A stretch of DNA of 64,000 nucleotides, taken from positions 1-64,000 of the forward strand of contig DLMH01000054.1 of assembly GCA_002478115.1 (NCBI GenBank), given 5' to 3'. The DNA comes from Candidatus Acidiferrum typicum. GTDB lineage: Bacteria > Acidobacteriota > Terriglobia > Acidiferrales > UBA7541. Under the pieces are notes generated by a model that was not told the origin of the DNA, did not search any database, and was given only the letters and a program-made list of their open reading frames with translations. Positions 1 through 7,751 of this stretch are shown here, in pieces; the first letter of the stretch is position 1, and each line of letters opens with the position of its first letter. The translations under genes were made by a program, and so were the position numbers.

Positions 1-186
1 GGATAAGCATGAGTTGACTAGATCGGCGGTGAGTTCTTCCTCGACGGAAGGATGGAAGCGTTTCAGGGAGGCGTGGGAGCGGCACATGCCGTCGCCGGAA
101 GGTATGGTGGGGAGGCCGCAGAAGCGTCCATCGGCATATTTGAAATTGCAGAGATCGTAAGGGTTATTGGATCGTTTGATAGTCAT
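1..186 (-). CDS. Short Cys/His-rich hypothetical protein, C-terminus cut off by window edge
   Basis: The reverse strand reads from an ATG at 186 to the window edge without a stop (62 codons). The start of the protein has the pattern NPYDLCNFKYADGRFC followed by GLP, then MCRSHASLKRF. The ordered Cys and His residues (about C13, C22, C35, H38) look like a small zinc-binding site. From memory, similar N-terminal motifs are common in short uncharacterised acidobacterial proteins. No function can be given. The stop codon lies outside the window. Confidence 0.55.
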   Translation of the reverse strand, partial: MTIKRSNNPYDLCNFKYADGRFCGLPTIPSGDGMCRSHASLKRFHPSVEEELTADLVNSCLS

Positions 187-562
187 GGGGAAACAATATC
201 GCAAAGTAAAAGTACCTACAAGTAACTACTATGCCAATTCCAGGTACCGGAACCGTGGAAAGTTGTTCGAACACTCCCCGCTCTTCGGCCCTTTTCCCCT
301 TTTGTCATCCCGACCGGAGCGGCCCGATTTTCTCCTTCGCGCCGAATTATGGCGCGTCGGGCCGCGGAGTGGAGGGATCTCTCTGCCGGTTTTCTCCGCC
401 CCTTCTTCTGTAGTGGCCGATCTTCCGCGATGTGTGCGTCCCGGGTCCTCACCGGGAAGATCGGTTCTTGGGTTTCTCTTTTCCTTGTACGCGCGCATGC
501 CGGGCACCGCACCTGGCCGCAGGATTCGATACTAGGGGCACCCGGCCGAAATTGCGTCTCTT
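187..562. repeat. Non-coding gap with a B-family and a C-family repeat, both in reverse orientation
   Basis: Positions 304-385 are a reverse-oriented B-family repeat that starts gtcatcccgaccggag and ends gagggatctctc. Positions 410-478 are a reverse-oriented C-family hairpin: a perfect 10-bp stem pairs 418-427 (ccgatcttcc) with 455-464, and the conserved gtagtggcc and gggtttctc flanks are present. The short reading frames here run through repeats on both strands and are not credible genes. Confidence 0.7.
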
Positions 563-1924
563 TCAGGGAATATTCTCGCCACCCATCAAGATGCTCGATC
601 CCTGATTGGCTGCGTCGAGCTCGTAATACTCGATTTTTGAGTCCTTGAATTGGCTCTTGGGACTCCGTAGCGTCAAGATCGCGTAGTTGTGGAAATACCA
701 TCCATCCGAGTTAACGCTCAACTCCATCACCCCGGGCGCGAGGCTCGGCAACGCGCTCTGGCCCTGCAGGTCCGGATTCTGGATAAGGCCGTAGGGGTTT
801 TCCGCTTTCAGACACGGGATCGCCGCAGCGCCAACGCAGCGGCCTTTTTTCAACCCAAGGTAGGGATTAAAGACCTCGAAGTTGTGTTCGTGTCCCCATA
901 ACCAAAGCGCAATGTTGTTAAGGAAAGGCCCAAAAACGGAATACAACTTTGGATTGTAAGCGAGAGGTTTCCCCGAGGGCCCTTGGCCAATCCCATCTCC
1001 GAATGCGGTGAAAGGCTGATTGTGCGAGAGGAGAATCGTTTGCCGCCCTCCCGCATTCTTCAGCTTGTCCACATGCCAGACCTCTTCTTGCGGATCCAGG
1101 TAGGTGACATTGGTTGTCACCGTAGAGAGATCGCAGTCATGAAGTCCCGTATCCATGGCCAGAATCTGCCAGTTTGCACTTCTCAAACAGAAATAACTCG
1201 CCTTTTGCTGGTAGGGCTTAAGCCCAGGCGTGGCGTTTAGCTGGCTCAGAAGGCCATAAAACGGCGCGCCCCCCGCGTACATGTCGTGATTGCCGGATAG
1301 CGTATAGACGGGAATGTTCGGCGCAATGGCATTTATGGGATCGAGGAAATTGCCGCGGAACTCATCATCCGTTCCCGCGTAATACACATCACCCAGGTGG
1401 AGCAGCACGTCTGGGTTTTTCTTCATGACTTCCTTAAGCAGCCATTTTGCGTCATCCAGGCCCGTGCCCCAATCCGCGATTACGCCGATAACCAGATCCG
1501 GTTTATCGGGCAGGGGAATCACGAAGTCGCTTAAGCTGGAATAGCGCACGTATGGGATGGGTTGGAACGATGCTTTCCACGCCAGATACGTCTCCAGAGC
1601 GATTGCCCAGAGCGGGTCGCATTTGCTGTCGCGAAGTTCATTTTCGAGTTGCGATGCTCTTTCAGCGTTTTGCTTGATTTCCGCCCAGACATATTCCGCC
1701 GCCGACTTGGCGCAGTTTCCGATGACGTTTTCAAAGTCGTCGACAGCGGGTATCGGCTTGTTCTTTTGTAGCGCATCGAGCGCCGCGTTAAATTGCGTCA
1801 TTTCTGGCTCTCTCGAACTGAGATAGAGCTTCTCGCCCGGTTTTTTTTGGGAGATGGCCTTGTGGATGGCGTGCTGCCAAATCGCAGCGACGGGGTCCCG
1901 GAAAGTCGTGATTGATCTTTTCAT
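563..1924 (-). CDS. Calcineurin-like metallophosphoesterase
   Basis: This 453-residue protein carries the full metallophosphoesterase signature: ADWG (Asp about 151), LGDVYY (about 178-183), GNHD (about 211-214), LSHN (His about 301) and GHEH (about 344-347). Together these form the two-metal site that hydrolyses phosphomonoesters or diesters. The first 140 residues are helical and unlike the catalytic core. I see no signal peptide, so a cytosolic enzyme is likely. I chose the ATG at 1924 because a GAGGAG ribosome site sits 7 bases upstream; a GTG at 1939 would overlap that site. The substrate is unknown. It stands alone between repeats and a divergent unknown locus. Confidence 0.85.
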   Translation of the reverse strand: MKRSITTFRDPVAAIWQHAIHKAISQKKPGEKLYLSSREPEMTQFNAALDALQKNKPIPAVDDFENVIGNCAKSAAEYVWAEIKQNAERASQLENELRDSKCDPLWAIALETYLAWKASFQPIPYVRYSSLSDFVIPLPDKPDLVIGVIADWGTGLDDAKWLLKEVMKKNPDVLLHLGDVYYAGTDDEFRGNFLDPINAIAPNIPVYTLSGNHDMYAGGAPFYGLLSQLNATPGLKPYQQKASYFCLRSANWQILAMDTGLHDCDLSTVTTNVTYLDPQEEVWHVDKLKNAGGRQTILLSHNQPFTAFGDGIGQGPSGKPLAYNPKLYSVFGPFLNNIALWLWGHEHNFEVFNPYLGLKKGRCVGAAAIPCLKAENPYGLIQNPDLQGQSALPSLAPGVMELSVNSDGWYFHNYAILTLRSPKSQFKDSKIEYYELDAANQGSSILMGGENIP

Positions 1925-2280
1925 CGCCTTACTCCTCACAACGGAGTCAACAGCTTGCTTTATCGTTCCCCCGCGGCTGCATCAGGCGTCAGCACAGTTC
2001 CTGTACCGCCGGTGACGCAGCGCCAGGGAATAACCTGTGACTCACAGGCCGGAGTATATCACTTTAGAAAGTTACCTGGGCGTGATGAGAGGAAGAGATG
2101 GAGTTCTTCAGGCGTGGAGCTGTCCACCCACCCCACGAATGGTTCAATCAACGGACCAAGAACAGGCATGTCAGTCGCCCCAAGATGCTGTGCTTGTTGT
2201 GCTCGGTCAGATCGTCTGCTACACTTCATTCTAGATTACGCCTAAGTAACTTGCGTCAGAGGTTTGCAAAGCGAGGTAAA
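1925..2280. other. Non-coding gap between divergent genes; no recognised element
   Basis: This divergent gap precedes the metallophosphoesterase on one strand and the TIR locus on the other. I see none of the A, B or C repeat families. A longer frame upstream of the 2281 gene (start near 2098) is open, but it has no ribosome site and reads like non-coding sequence. A promoter for the TIR locus should lie here; I could not pick one with confidence. Confidence 0.4.
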
Positions 2281-2844
2281 ATGACGCCACCGAAAAAGGA
2301 CCCCACGATTGCAGCGCTCGAAGCTGTCCACTCTGCATTGAAACCCCTTGAGAAAGAAGAAAGGCAGCGCGTTCTATCCTCGGTGTATGCCCTTCTGGAA
2401 ATCGCCCCGCCAGAGTCCTCGACCACGAAGAACGCTGTGTCAGGCACGAGCGGTCAATCTCCAGGCGCCATCCGCGTTTCAATCTCTCCTCGACCCCTTG
2501 GGATTACCGAACTGATTCAACAAAAGAGGCCGGGAACTCATCCTGAATACATTGCGCTGTTTGCGTACTATCGAGAGAAACATCAAGGTCTCCCTAACTT
2601 TTCACGAGCGGACCTTGAGAAGTACTACGCTGCGAGTCATACGGCGCCGCCCAAGAATTACACTAGGGACTTCATCAGCGCCATGAAGCGGGGTTGGATC
2701 CATGAAGACGGCGACAATTCCTACATTACATCTAAAGGAATTGAAGTAGTTGAATCGAATTTTGCGGACGGTCACAAGTCTGCTCGGAAAGATACACCCA
2801 GAGCAGGCAAACCCCACAAGAAGCCAAGAAAGAAGAAGCGTTAG
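2281..2844 (+). CDS. Hypothetical protein, partner of the TIR-domain gene
   Basis: The protein has 187 residues and no family I can name. Residues 5-42 form an amphipathic helical stretch (AALEAVHSALKPLEKEERQR). A polar linker covers about 43-72. Residues 75-162 are a compact mixed domain with GTHPEYIALFAYYREK, then RGWIHEDGDNSYITSKG, which looks like a small winged-helix-type fold. The tail (170-187) is strongly basic. The ATG at 2281 has a GAGG site 5 bases upstream and marks the start of the protein-like composition. The TIR gene begins 28 bases after the stop on the same strand, so the two are probably co-transcribed. Rows here fall to about 37% G+C, below the neighbours, which suggests acquisition by transfer. 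Confidence 0.65.
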   Translation: MTPPKKDPTIAALEAVHSALKPLEKEERQRVLSSVYALLEIAPPESSTTKNAVSGTSGQSPGAIRVSISPRPLGITELIQQKRPGTHPEYIALFAYYREKHQGLPNFSRADLEKYYAASHTAPPKNYTRDFISAMKRGWIHEDGDNSYITSKGIEVVESNFADGHKSARKDTPRAGKPHKKPRKKKR

Positions 2845-2871
2845 TCCCCAGTCCACGGTTTGAAAAATGCC

Positions 2872-3717
2872 ATGGCTGACGCATATCTCACCGTCGAACT
2901 TAGAAGACTTGCGAGTGATCTGCGAGACTTGAAAACAGTTCTGCGCAGGAACTATCCGAAGGCCGATCAGCAAGTCATCGCCAGTGAACTGCGGGAGAGG
3001 GCGTCACGTCTCGCGGAATCTTGGCTTGCCAATTTTTCACAACGCCCGGAGCTGGCCCGTTGCGTCTCCAAGGAATTCTTGGGAGACCTAAGCGTTCATT
3101 TCCAAAGAATCTTAGTTTATGCCGAACACGCAACAGTTCGACGCCGATACGACGCTGAAATCACAGCCGTTCTCCGCGACTATACGGCACAATTGGTCGT
3201 TCCACTTATGCAGGACAGACAGAATCAACTGCTTATGCCAGCCCCGCAGGTGAGACCAGCCGTCCAGCTGGAGGCCGGAGAGAACGGCTTCCAGCCTAAC
3301 GCTTTCGTGGGGCACTCTTTCGCCGAGAAGGACATGCCCATAGTCAACACTGTAATTGATTGCCTGCGCGCGCTCGGGATTCGCGTGGAAACTGGTCAGA
3401 AGCCCAGAGCTAGCAGAATCTCGGAGAAAGTTAAGCACCTCATTGACGGTCAGCACATTTTCGTTGGAATTTTCACTTGTCGCGACAAGCTCGAAGGCAA
3501 GAAACTGTGGACCACGAGCTCTTGGGTCTTGGACGAAAAGGCCTATGCGCTCGGGAAGAATCGCAAACTGATACTACTAAAAGAGACTGGTGTCGACAGC
3601 ATTGGCGGAATTCAAGGGGATTACGAGTTCATAGAATTTTCTCGCGACAATCTGCACAATGCGATTGTGGGTTTAATTCAGTTGTTCCTTGTCTCCGTAG
3701 AAGGCTTGCGCCCCTAG
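2872..3717 (+). CDS. TIR-domain protein with N-terminal helical domain
   Basis: The protein has 281 residues. Residues 1-125 are charged and helical with no known motif. Residues 143-272 look like a TIR domain: AFVGHSFAEKD at the first strand, a helix, HIFVGIFT, then SSWVLDEKAYALGKNRKLILL, and finally YEFIEF. In NAD-cleaving TIR enzymes the catalytic glutamate lies four residues after a Trp; here W218 and E222 match. Many bacterial TIR proteins destroy or cyclise NAD+ during antiphage defence. That role here is inference. The ATG at 2872 is preferred, though a TTG at 2860 is in frame; neither has a clear ribosome site. A perfect 18-bp inverted repeat pair begins 110 bases downstream. Confidence 0.7.
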   Translation: MADAYLTVELRRLASDLRDLKTVLRRNYPKADQQVIASELRERASRLAESWLANFSQRPELARCVSKEFLGDLSVHFQRILVYAEHATVRRRYDAEITAVLRDYTAQLVVPLMQDRQNQLLMPAPQVRPAVQLEAGENGFQPNAFVGHSFAEKDMPIVNTVIDCLRALGIRVETGQKPRASRISEKVKHLIDGQHIFVGIFTCRDKLEGKKLWTTSSWVLDEKAYALGKNRKLILLKETGVDSIGGIQGDYEFIEFSRDNLHNAIVGLIQLFLVSVEGLRP

Positions 3718-3827
3718 GGTTTGGAGCAACCTTGCCTGCCGCACTCTCGGCCTGTAAGAGCGCGGCTTTTGGCTTCTTCCTCTCAATTCTCCTCACCGTT
3801 TTCGGCCCTCCTCATACCAGTTTCGAA
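3718..3827. other. Short non-coding stretch after the TIR gene
   Basis: I see no gene, repeat or terminator hairpin of note between the TIR gene stop and the start of the inverted-repeat element. Confidence 0.4.
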
Positions 3828-3937
3828 ACTAGTGCCGTTCCAACTATTTAGGCCAAATGACGGTCCAGGCATCTAACGCGAACACGGAGGGAGTATTCTC
3901 GAAGGGATTTGCTGGAACAAGTTGGAACGGCACTAGT
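3828..3937. repeat. 110-bp element bounded by perfect 18-bp inverted repeats
   Basis: Positions 3828-3845 (actagtgccgttccaact) are exactly complementary to 3920-3937 (agttggaacggcactagt). The 74 bases between them encode nothing obvious. No target-site duplication is visible next to the ends. It resembles a miniature inverted-repeat element or a long-loop hairpin. It lies just after the TIR gene. Confidence 0.7.
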
Positions 3938-4714
3938 ACCCTATAAATAATACTTTACAAGTGGTAAATAATGTGCTATGCTTCGCCTGTTATGCTGCGG
4001 GGACGCTGCTCTTGTGCCATTTCGGGCCGTCCCGGAGCCCCATCCGGGACGCACACAACGCGCCCCAGTCCCTCACCCGCACCGAAATATCCGCTAAGTC
4101 CAATCATTCCCGTACATCCGAGAAATTCTCCCGTAAGTCCAATTATTCCCGTACATACGCAAAAACAGGGGGGTGGGGGGGGGTATCTTTTTTCGCTTTC
4201 CGTTCTCCCTTCCTTAGTGCTCCGCGTTTACACCGGCCCGGTCGCGGTGTCCTCCGTGGTGAGTCCTTCCTGTCCCGCCTTCTCTTTCTCGCCACTCGTT
4301 TGCCCAGCTTGCTCCGAGCTTCGAGGGGAGCGATCCCCGCGAAGGGTCACTCGCCACTCGTCATTAACTCCAATCATTCCCGCACCATTGGCAACTGCTG
4401 CCCTACCAGTCGTACCCGCTCCAATATTTACCACTACATCACGTATCCATGTCGGCGCGCCGACAATCCCGTTTCTGGACTCGACAAAAGACAACCCAGG
4501 AACCGATCTGAAGATCGGCCACTACATGAGCAAACCCAAGAGCACAGGCAAGAATGCCTGTGCCACAAAGTCCATGGAGAAGAGAAACCCAAGACCACCC
4601 TCACAAAACGAGGATGGGGCACCCGGCATTGTATGTTGAGGCGGACAGATATAGATTGGTGGCCGGGTCGGAAGTCAGAACGGAAATTGGGGCTTTGTTG
4701 ATACGGAGGACACA
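3938..4714. repeat. Repeat-rich non-coding region with direct repeats and three C-family hairpins
   Basis: Positions 4095-4117 and 4134-4156 are near-identical direct repeats (core ccaatcattcccgtacat, one C/T change) with a 39-base period; a third degenerate copy is at about 4365-4385. C-family hairpins follow. The first is at 4503-4518 (ccgatct, ga, agatcgg), followed by ccactac. The second is at 4543-4562 (cacaggc, aagaat, gcctgtg), followed by ccac. The third is at about 4594-4624 (ccaccctc, acaaaac, gaggatgggg). Each of the last two has an aaacccaag lead. Two open frames of over 220 codons span this region but are repeat-derived and overlap each other on the same strand. Confidence 0.65.
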
Positions 4715-5119
4715 ATGTTGCCACGCACGATATTTCTAAGTAAGTTGCTTGGGCTCTACAGCGTTCTCGTCGGGCTAGCTATGCTCGCGCACAGACACGC
4801 GTCGGTGGAGACGATCCAGGCGATGGTGCACAACGCGGCGGTGCTTTACCTTGCTGGCGTGATCGCGCTGGCCGCTGGCCTGGCGATGGTGCTGGGACAC
4901 AATGTCTGGCACGGCGGCGTATTGCCGGTGGTCGTCACGCTCGTCGGTTGGCTATCGCTGGTCAAAGGCCTGGTGATTTTGTCCCTGCCGGCACAGTTGG
5001 CTGGGAGATGTCTCCTCGGGGGGCTTCACTACGAAAAGCTTTTCTACCTGAACGCCGCGATAGCCATTATCTTCGGCGCCTACCTGACCTATGCGGGGTT
5101 CAGGGCAAAAGCGCGTTAG
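4715..5119 (+). CDS. Small integral membrane protein, unknown function
   Basis: This 134-residue protein is almost entirely hydrophobic, with four likely membrane helices (about residues 6-25, 40-62, 70-92 and 108-128) separated by short polar loops. There is no catalytic motif. The ATG has a GGAGG ribosome site about 5 bases upstream, which supports translation. It is a single gene between two repeat regions, so context gives no role. It could belong to one of the small DUF membrane families. The coding call is firm and the function unknown. Confidence 0.7.
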   Translation: MLPRTIFLSKLLGLYSVLVGLAMLAHRHASVETIQAMVHNAAVLYLAGVIALAAGLAMVLGHNVWHGGVLPVVVTLVGWLSLVKGLVILSLPAQLAGRCLLGGLHYEKLFYLNAAIAIIFGAYLTYAGFRAKAR

Positions 5120-5482
5120 GGAGATTTTGTTTTTTGGGAGCCGGTTATGCCGGACCCTTCGAGGCTCAGGGTAAACATGAATGTCCGACCCCCTAAAGAG
5201 GAAGAGGGATCCCTCGAAGCTCCCTCCTGCGGCGGGCAGGCGGGATGACGGCATCGGAGAAACCCAAGAACGCGCCGTTTGCAATTTTCACATAATCAGT
5301 ACAGTTTTGTTTTGGCCATAAGGGATACAAGAGCACCTGCTCCAAAGCTGGCCTCACAACCAGTTGATTGAGACAACTGCGGCTCCTACTCTTACGCTGG
5401 AGATAAAAATCTCGAGCGGCGATCGCCAGGCCCCCTCCCCCCTCCCCTCGCTCCAGAAACGACTACGAAGGATTGCCTGTCC
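5120..5482. repeat. Non-coding gap with a degenerate B-family repeat
   Basis: Positions about 5149-5250 resemble a B-family element: gacccttcgaggctcagg, then gagggatccctcgaagctccctcctgcgg and gcgggatgacgg. A short copy of the C-family lead (gagaaacccaagaacgc) follows at about 5259-5275. The rest, up to the secreted-protein gene, holds no recognisable element and presumably contains its promoter. Confidence 0.5.
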
Positions 5483-7705
5483 ATGAACAAAACGCTACTG
5501 GTGTGCCTATCGGTCGGATTGATTTTTGCAGGTTCCATGTTGTTCCCTATGGCGGTGCAAGCACAGGTCAAAGTCGCTCCCACATCGCTGAGTTTCGGAT
5601 CGCTCAGCGTAAACACACGAAGCGCGGCAGATACCATTGTGGTGACAAACGATAACCGGCGTAGCGTTGCGATCACAAGGGTGTCGAGCAGCCTTTCAGA
5701 GTTTATCGTCACCAGCCCGGCGCTGCCCCTCACACTGAGTGCTGGCGCCAGCGCATCCTTTCAGGTGGTGTTCCTGCCGAACGCCGCGCAGAGCTTCAGC
5801 GGCAGAATCGCGGTCACCTTAAACCATCAGGAAGGAGTGACTTCAACACACTCCGTAGCCGTGACGGGAACAGGCGTATCGCCCGCTCTTCCTTCGCAAA
5901 CGCATCTGCTCTCGGCGAGTGCGAGCAGCCTGAGCTTCGGCAATGCCCTGGTGGGGAGTAGCGCTTCGCAAACGATGACGCTGACGAATAGCGGGACGGG
6001 CAGTGTCACCATTTCGCAGGCCGCCATGAGCGGCGCCGGATTCACCTTCAGCGGGTGTTCCGGGGCTGTTGCCCTTGCGGCGGGTCAGAGCTTGACGCTC
6101 ACGGTCGGTTTTGCACCGGCCACTGCAGGGAGCGCGACGGGAAGCCTCAACGTCGTCAGCAGCGCGAGCAATTCGCCGGCAACGATTGCGCTGAGCGGCA
6201 CCGGCATACAGCCGCAAATCTCCGCGAGCCCTGCCAGCGCCAGCTTTGGCAACGTCATCGTGGGTGCGAGCAACACTCAGGCGCTCACGATCAAAAACAC
6301 CGGGACGGCAAACCTCAGCGTCACGCAGGCAGCGCTGGCCGGGACGGGCTTCAGCCTGACTGGTCTGACATTGCCGCTGAGTGTTGCACCCGGAGGTTCC
6401 TCTAGCTTCACCCTTGGGTTCACGCCTGCCTCTGCGAGCAGTCTTACCGGCAGCGTGACGCTGGTGAATAACTCACCCAGTTCACCGCTGGTGGTTGCAC
6501 TGGCGGGCACGGGAGTAGCGTCGGCGCTGCAACTGACGGCGAGCCCGGTCTCGCTAAGTTTCGGAAGCATCGCCACGGGGACAAGCACAAGTCAGAGTGT
6601 GACGGTGACAAACACGGGTAACTCGAGCGTGTCGGTTTCGCAGATCAGCGAAAACGGCACGGGATTCAGCGTCGCGGGCTTTACGGCACCGCTCACTCTT
6701 ACTGCCGGGCAGTCCACGACGTTCAGCGTAACGTTTGCTCCGGCCAGCGCCGCCAGCCTTTCGGGCAGCGTCACCATTACCAGCAATGCGAGCAATTCGC
6801 CGCTAACGATTTCCCTGAGCGGCACTGGCGTGCAACCGCAGATCTCCGTGACGCCTGCCAGCGTGAGCTTTGGCAACGTCACCGTGGGTGTGACCAACAC
6901 TCAGTCGCTGACCATACGAAATGCGGGGACGGCGAACCTTAGCGTGACTCAAGCCGTGATGGCTGGGACCGGCTACACCTTGAGCGGCCTGACAGTGCCG
7001 CTGTCTGTTGCACCCGGAGGTTCCTCTGTCTTCACCATCGGGTTCACCCCGGCCTCCGCCAGCAGTTTTTCCGGCAGCCTCACGCTGGTGAGTAACACGT
7101 CCAATTCACCGCTCGTTGTTGCTCTGGCCGGCACGGGCATTTCGCCCGTTCTCCAACTCACGGTTACTCCGGCCTCGCTCAGCTTCGGAAGCATCACCAC
7201 GGGTACCAGCGCAACGCAGAGTGTGACGGTGACCAACAGCGGAAACGCCAGCGTGACCCTTTCGCAGATTAGTGAAAGCGGAACGGGATTCAGCGTCACC
7301 GGCTGCACGCCGCCGCTCACTCTTGCTGCCGGGCAATCCACTTCGTTCAGCGTGACGTTTGACACGGCCACCGCCGGCAGCCTTTCGGGCAGCGTTACGG
7401 TTACCAGCAATGCCGCCAATTCTCCCGAGGTCATATCGCTCTCAGGAGCAGGCACCGCGCCTGCGAGCTACTCGGTAAATTTGAGTTGGACAGCGAGTTC
7501 TTCGTCGTACTCGGGCTTCAATGTTTACCGTGGAGCGCAGTCCGGCGGGCCGTACAGCAAGGTAAATTCCGGCTTGATTGCTGCGCCGTCTTATACCGAC
7601 ACCAGCTGTGGAACAGCGGGAACCTACTACTACGTCGCGACCGAGGTGGACACCACCGGGGCGGAGAGCACCTACTCCAGCCCAGCCAGCGCCATTGTTC
7701 CTTAA
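5483..7705 (+). CDS. Secreted choice-of-anchor-D repeat protein with C-terminal fibronectin type III domain
   Basis: The 740-residue protein begins with a signal peptide (residues 1-27, ending PMAVQA). Six beta-sandwich repeats of about 100 residues follow, starting near residues 29, 143, 243, 348, 451 and 556. Each opens with an SLSFG-type strand and closes with a LSGTG-type strand, the pattern of choice-of-anchor-D (ASPM/SPD-2/Hydin-like) domains. Residues about 660-740 form a fibronectin type III domain (NLSWTASSS, FNVYRG, TYYYVATEVD). It is very rich in Ser, Thr, Ala and Gly and nearly free of Cys. Repeats 3-4 and 5-6 are closest to each other, with a 208-residue period. An extracellular structural or adhesive role is likely. 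No enzymatic motif is present. Confidence 0.85.
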   Translation: MNKTLLVCLSVGLIFAGSMLFPMAVQAQVKVAPTSLSFGSLSVNTRSAADTIVVTNDNRRSVAITRVSSSLSEFIVTSPALPLTLSAGASASFQVVFLPNAAQSFSGRIAVTLNHQEGVTSTHSVAVTGTGVSPALPSQTHLLSASASSLSFGNALVGSSASQTMTLTNSGTGSVTISQAAMSGAGFTFSGCSGAVALAAGQSLTLTVGFAPATAGSATGSLNVVSSASNSPATIALSGTGIQPQISASPASASFGNVIVGASNTQALTIKNTGTANLSVTQAALAGTGFSLTGLTLPLSVAPGGSSSFTLGFTPASASSLTGSVTLVNNSPSSPLVVALAGTGVASALQLTASPVSLSFGSIATGTSTSQSVTVTNTGNSSVSVSQISENGTGFSVAGFTAPLTLTAGQSTTFSVTFAPASAASLSGSVTITSNASNSPLTISLSGTGVQPQISVTPASVSFGNVTVGVTNTQSLTIRNAGTANLSVTQAVMAGTGYTLSGLTVPLSVAPGGSSVFTIGFTPASASSFSGSLTLVSNTSNSPLVVALAGTGISPVLQLTVTPASLSFGSITTGTSATQSVTVTNSGNASVTLSQISESGTGFSVTGCTPPLTLAAGQSTSFSVTFDTATAGSLSGSVTVTSNAANSPEVISLSGAGTAPASYSVNLSWTASSSSYSGFNVYRGAQSGGPYSKVNSGLIAAPSYTDTSCGTAGTYYYVATEVDTTGAESTYSSPASAIVP

Positions 7706-7751
7706 GTGTGCCGGCAATCCGGCTTGATTTTTTTCTTGATCGGGATGCGGG

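Noticed and set aside
304..478. Possible regulatory RNA or coding frames upstream of the metallophosphoesterase
   Set aside because: The sequence is explained by reverse copies of the B and C repeats found throughout the window.
4095..4156. Possible CRISPR array
   Set aside because: Only two good copies, 16-base spacer, no cas genes and copies do not form the usual repeat structure.
3961..4701. Two overlapping frames of 246 and 222 codons on the forward strand
   Set aside because: They run through direct repeats and hairpins, have no ribosome site, overlap each other, and have composition unlike the neighbours.
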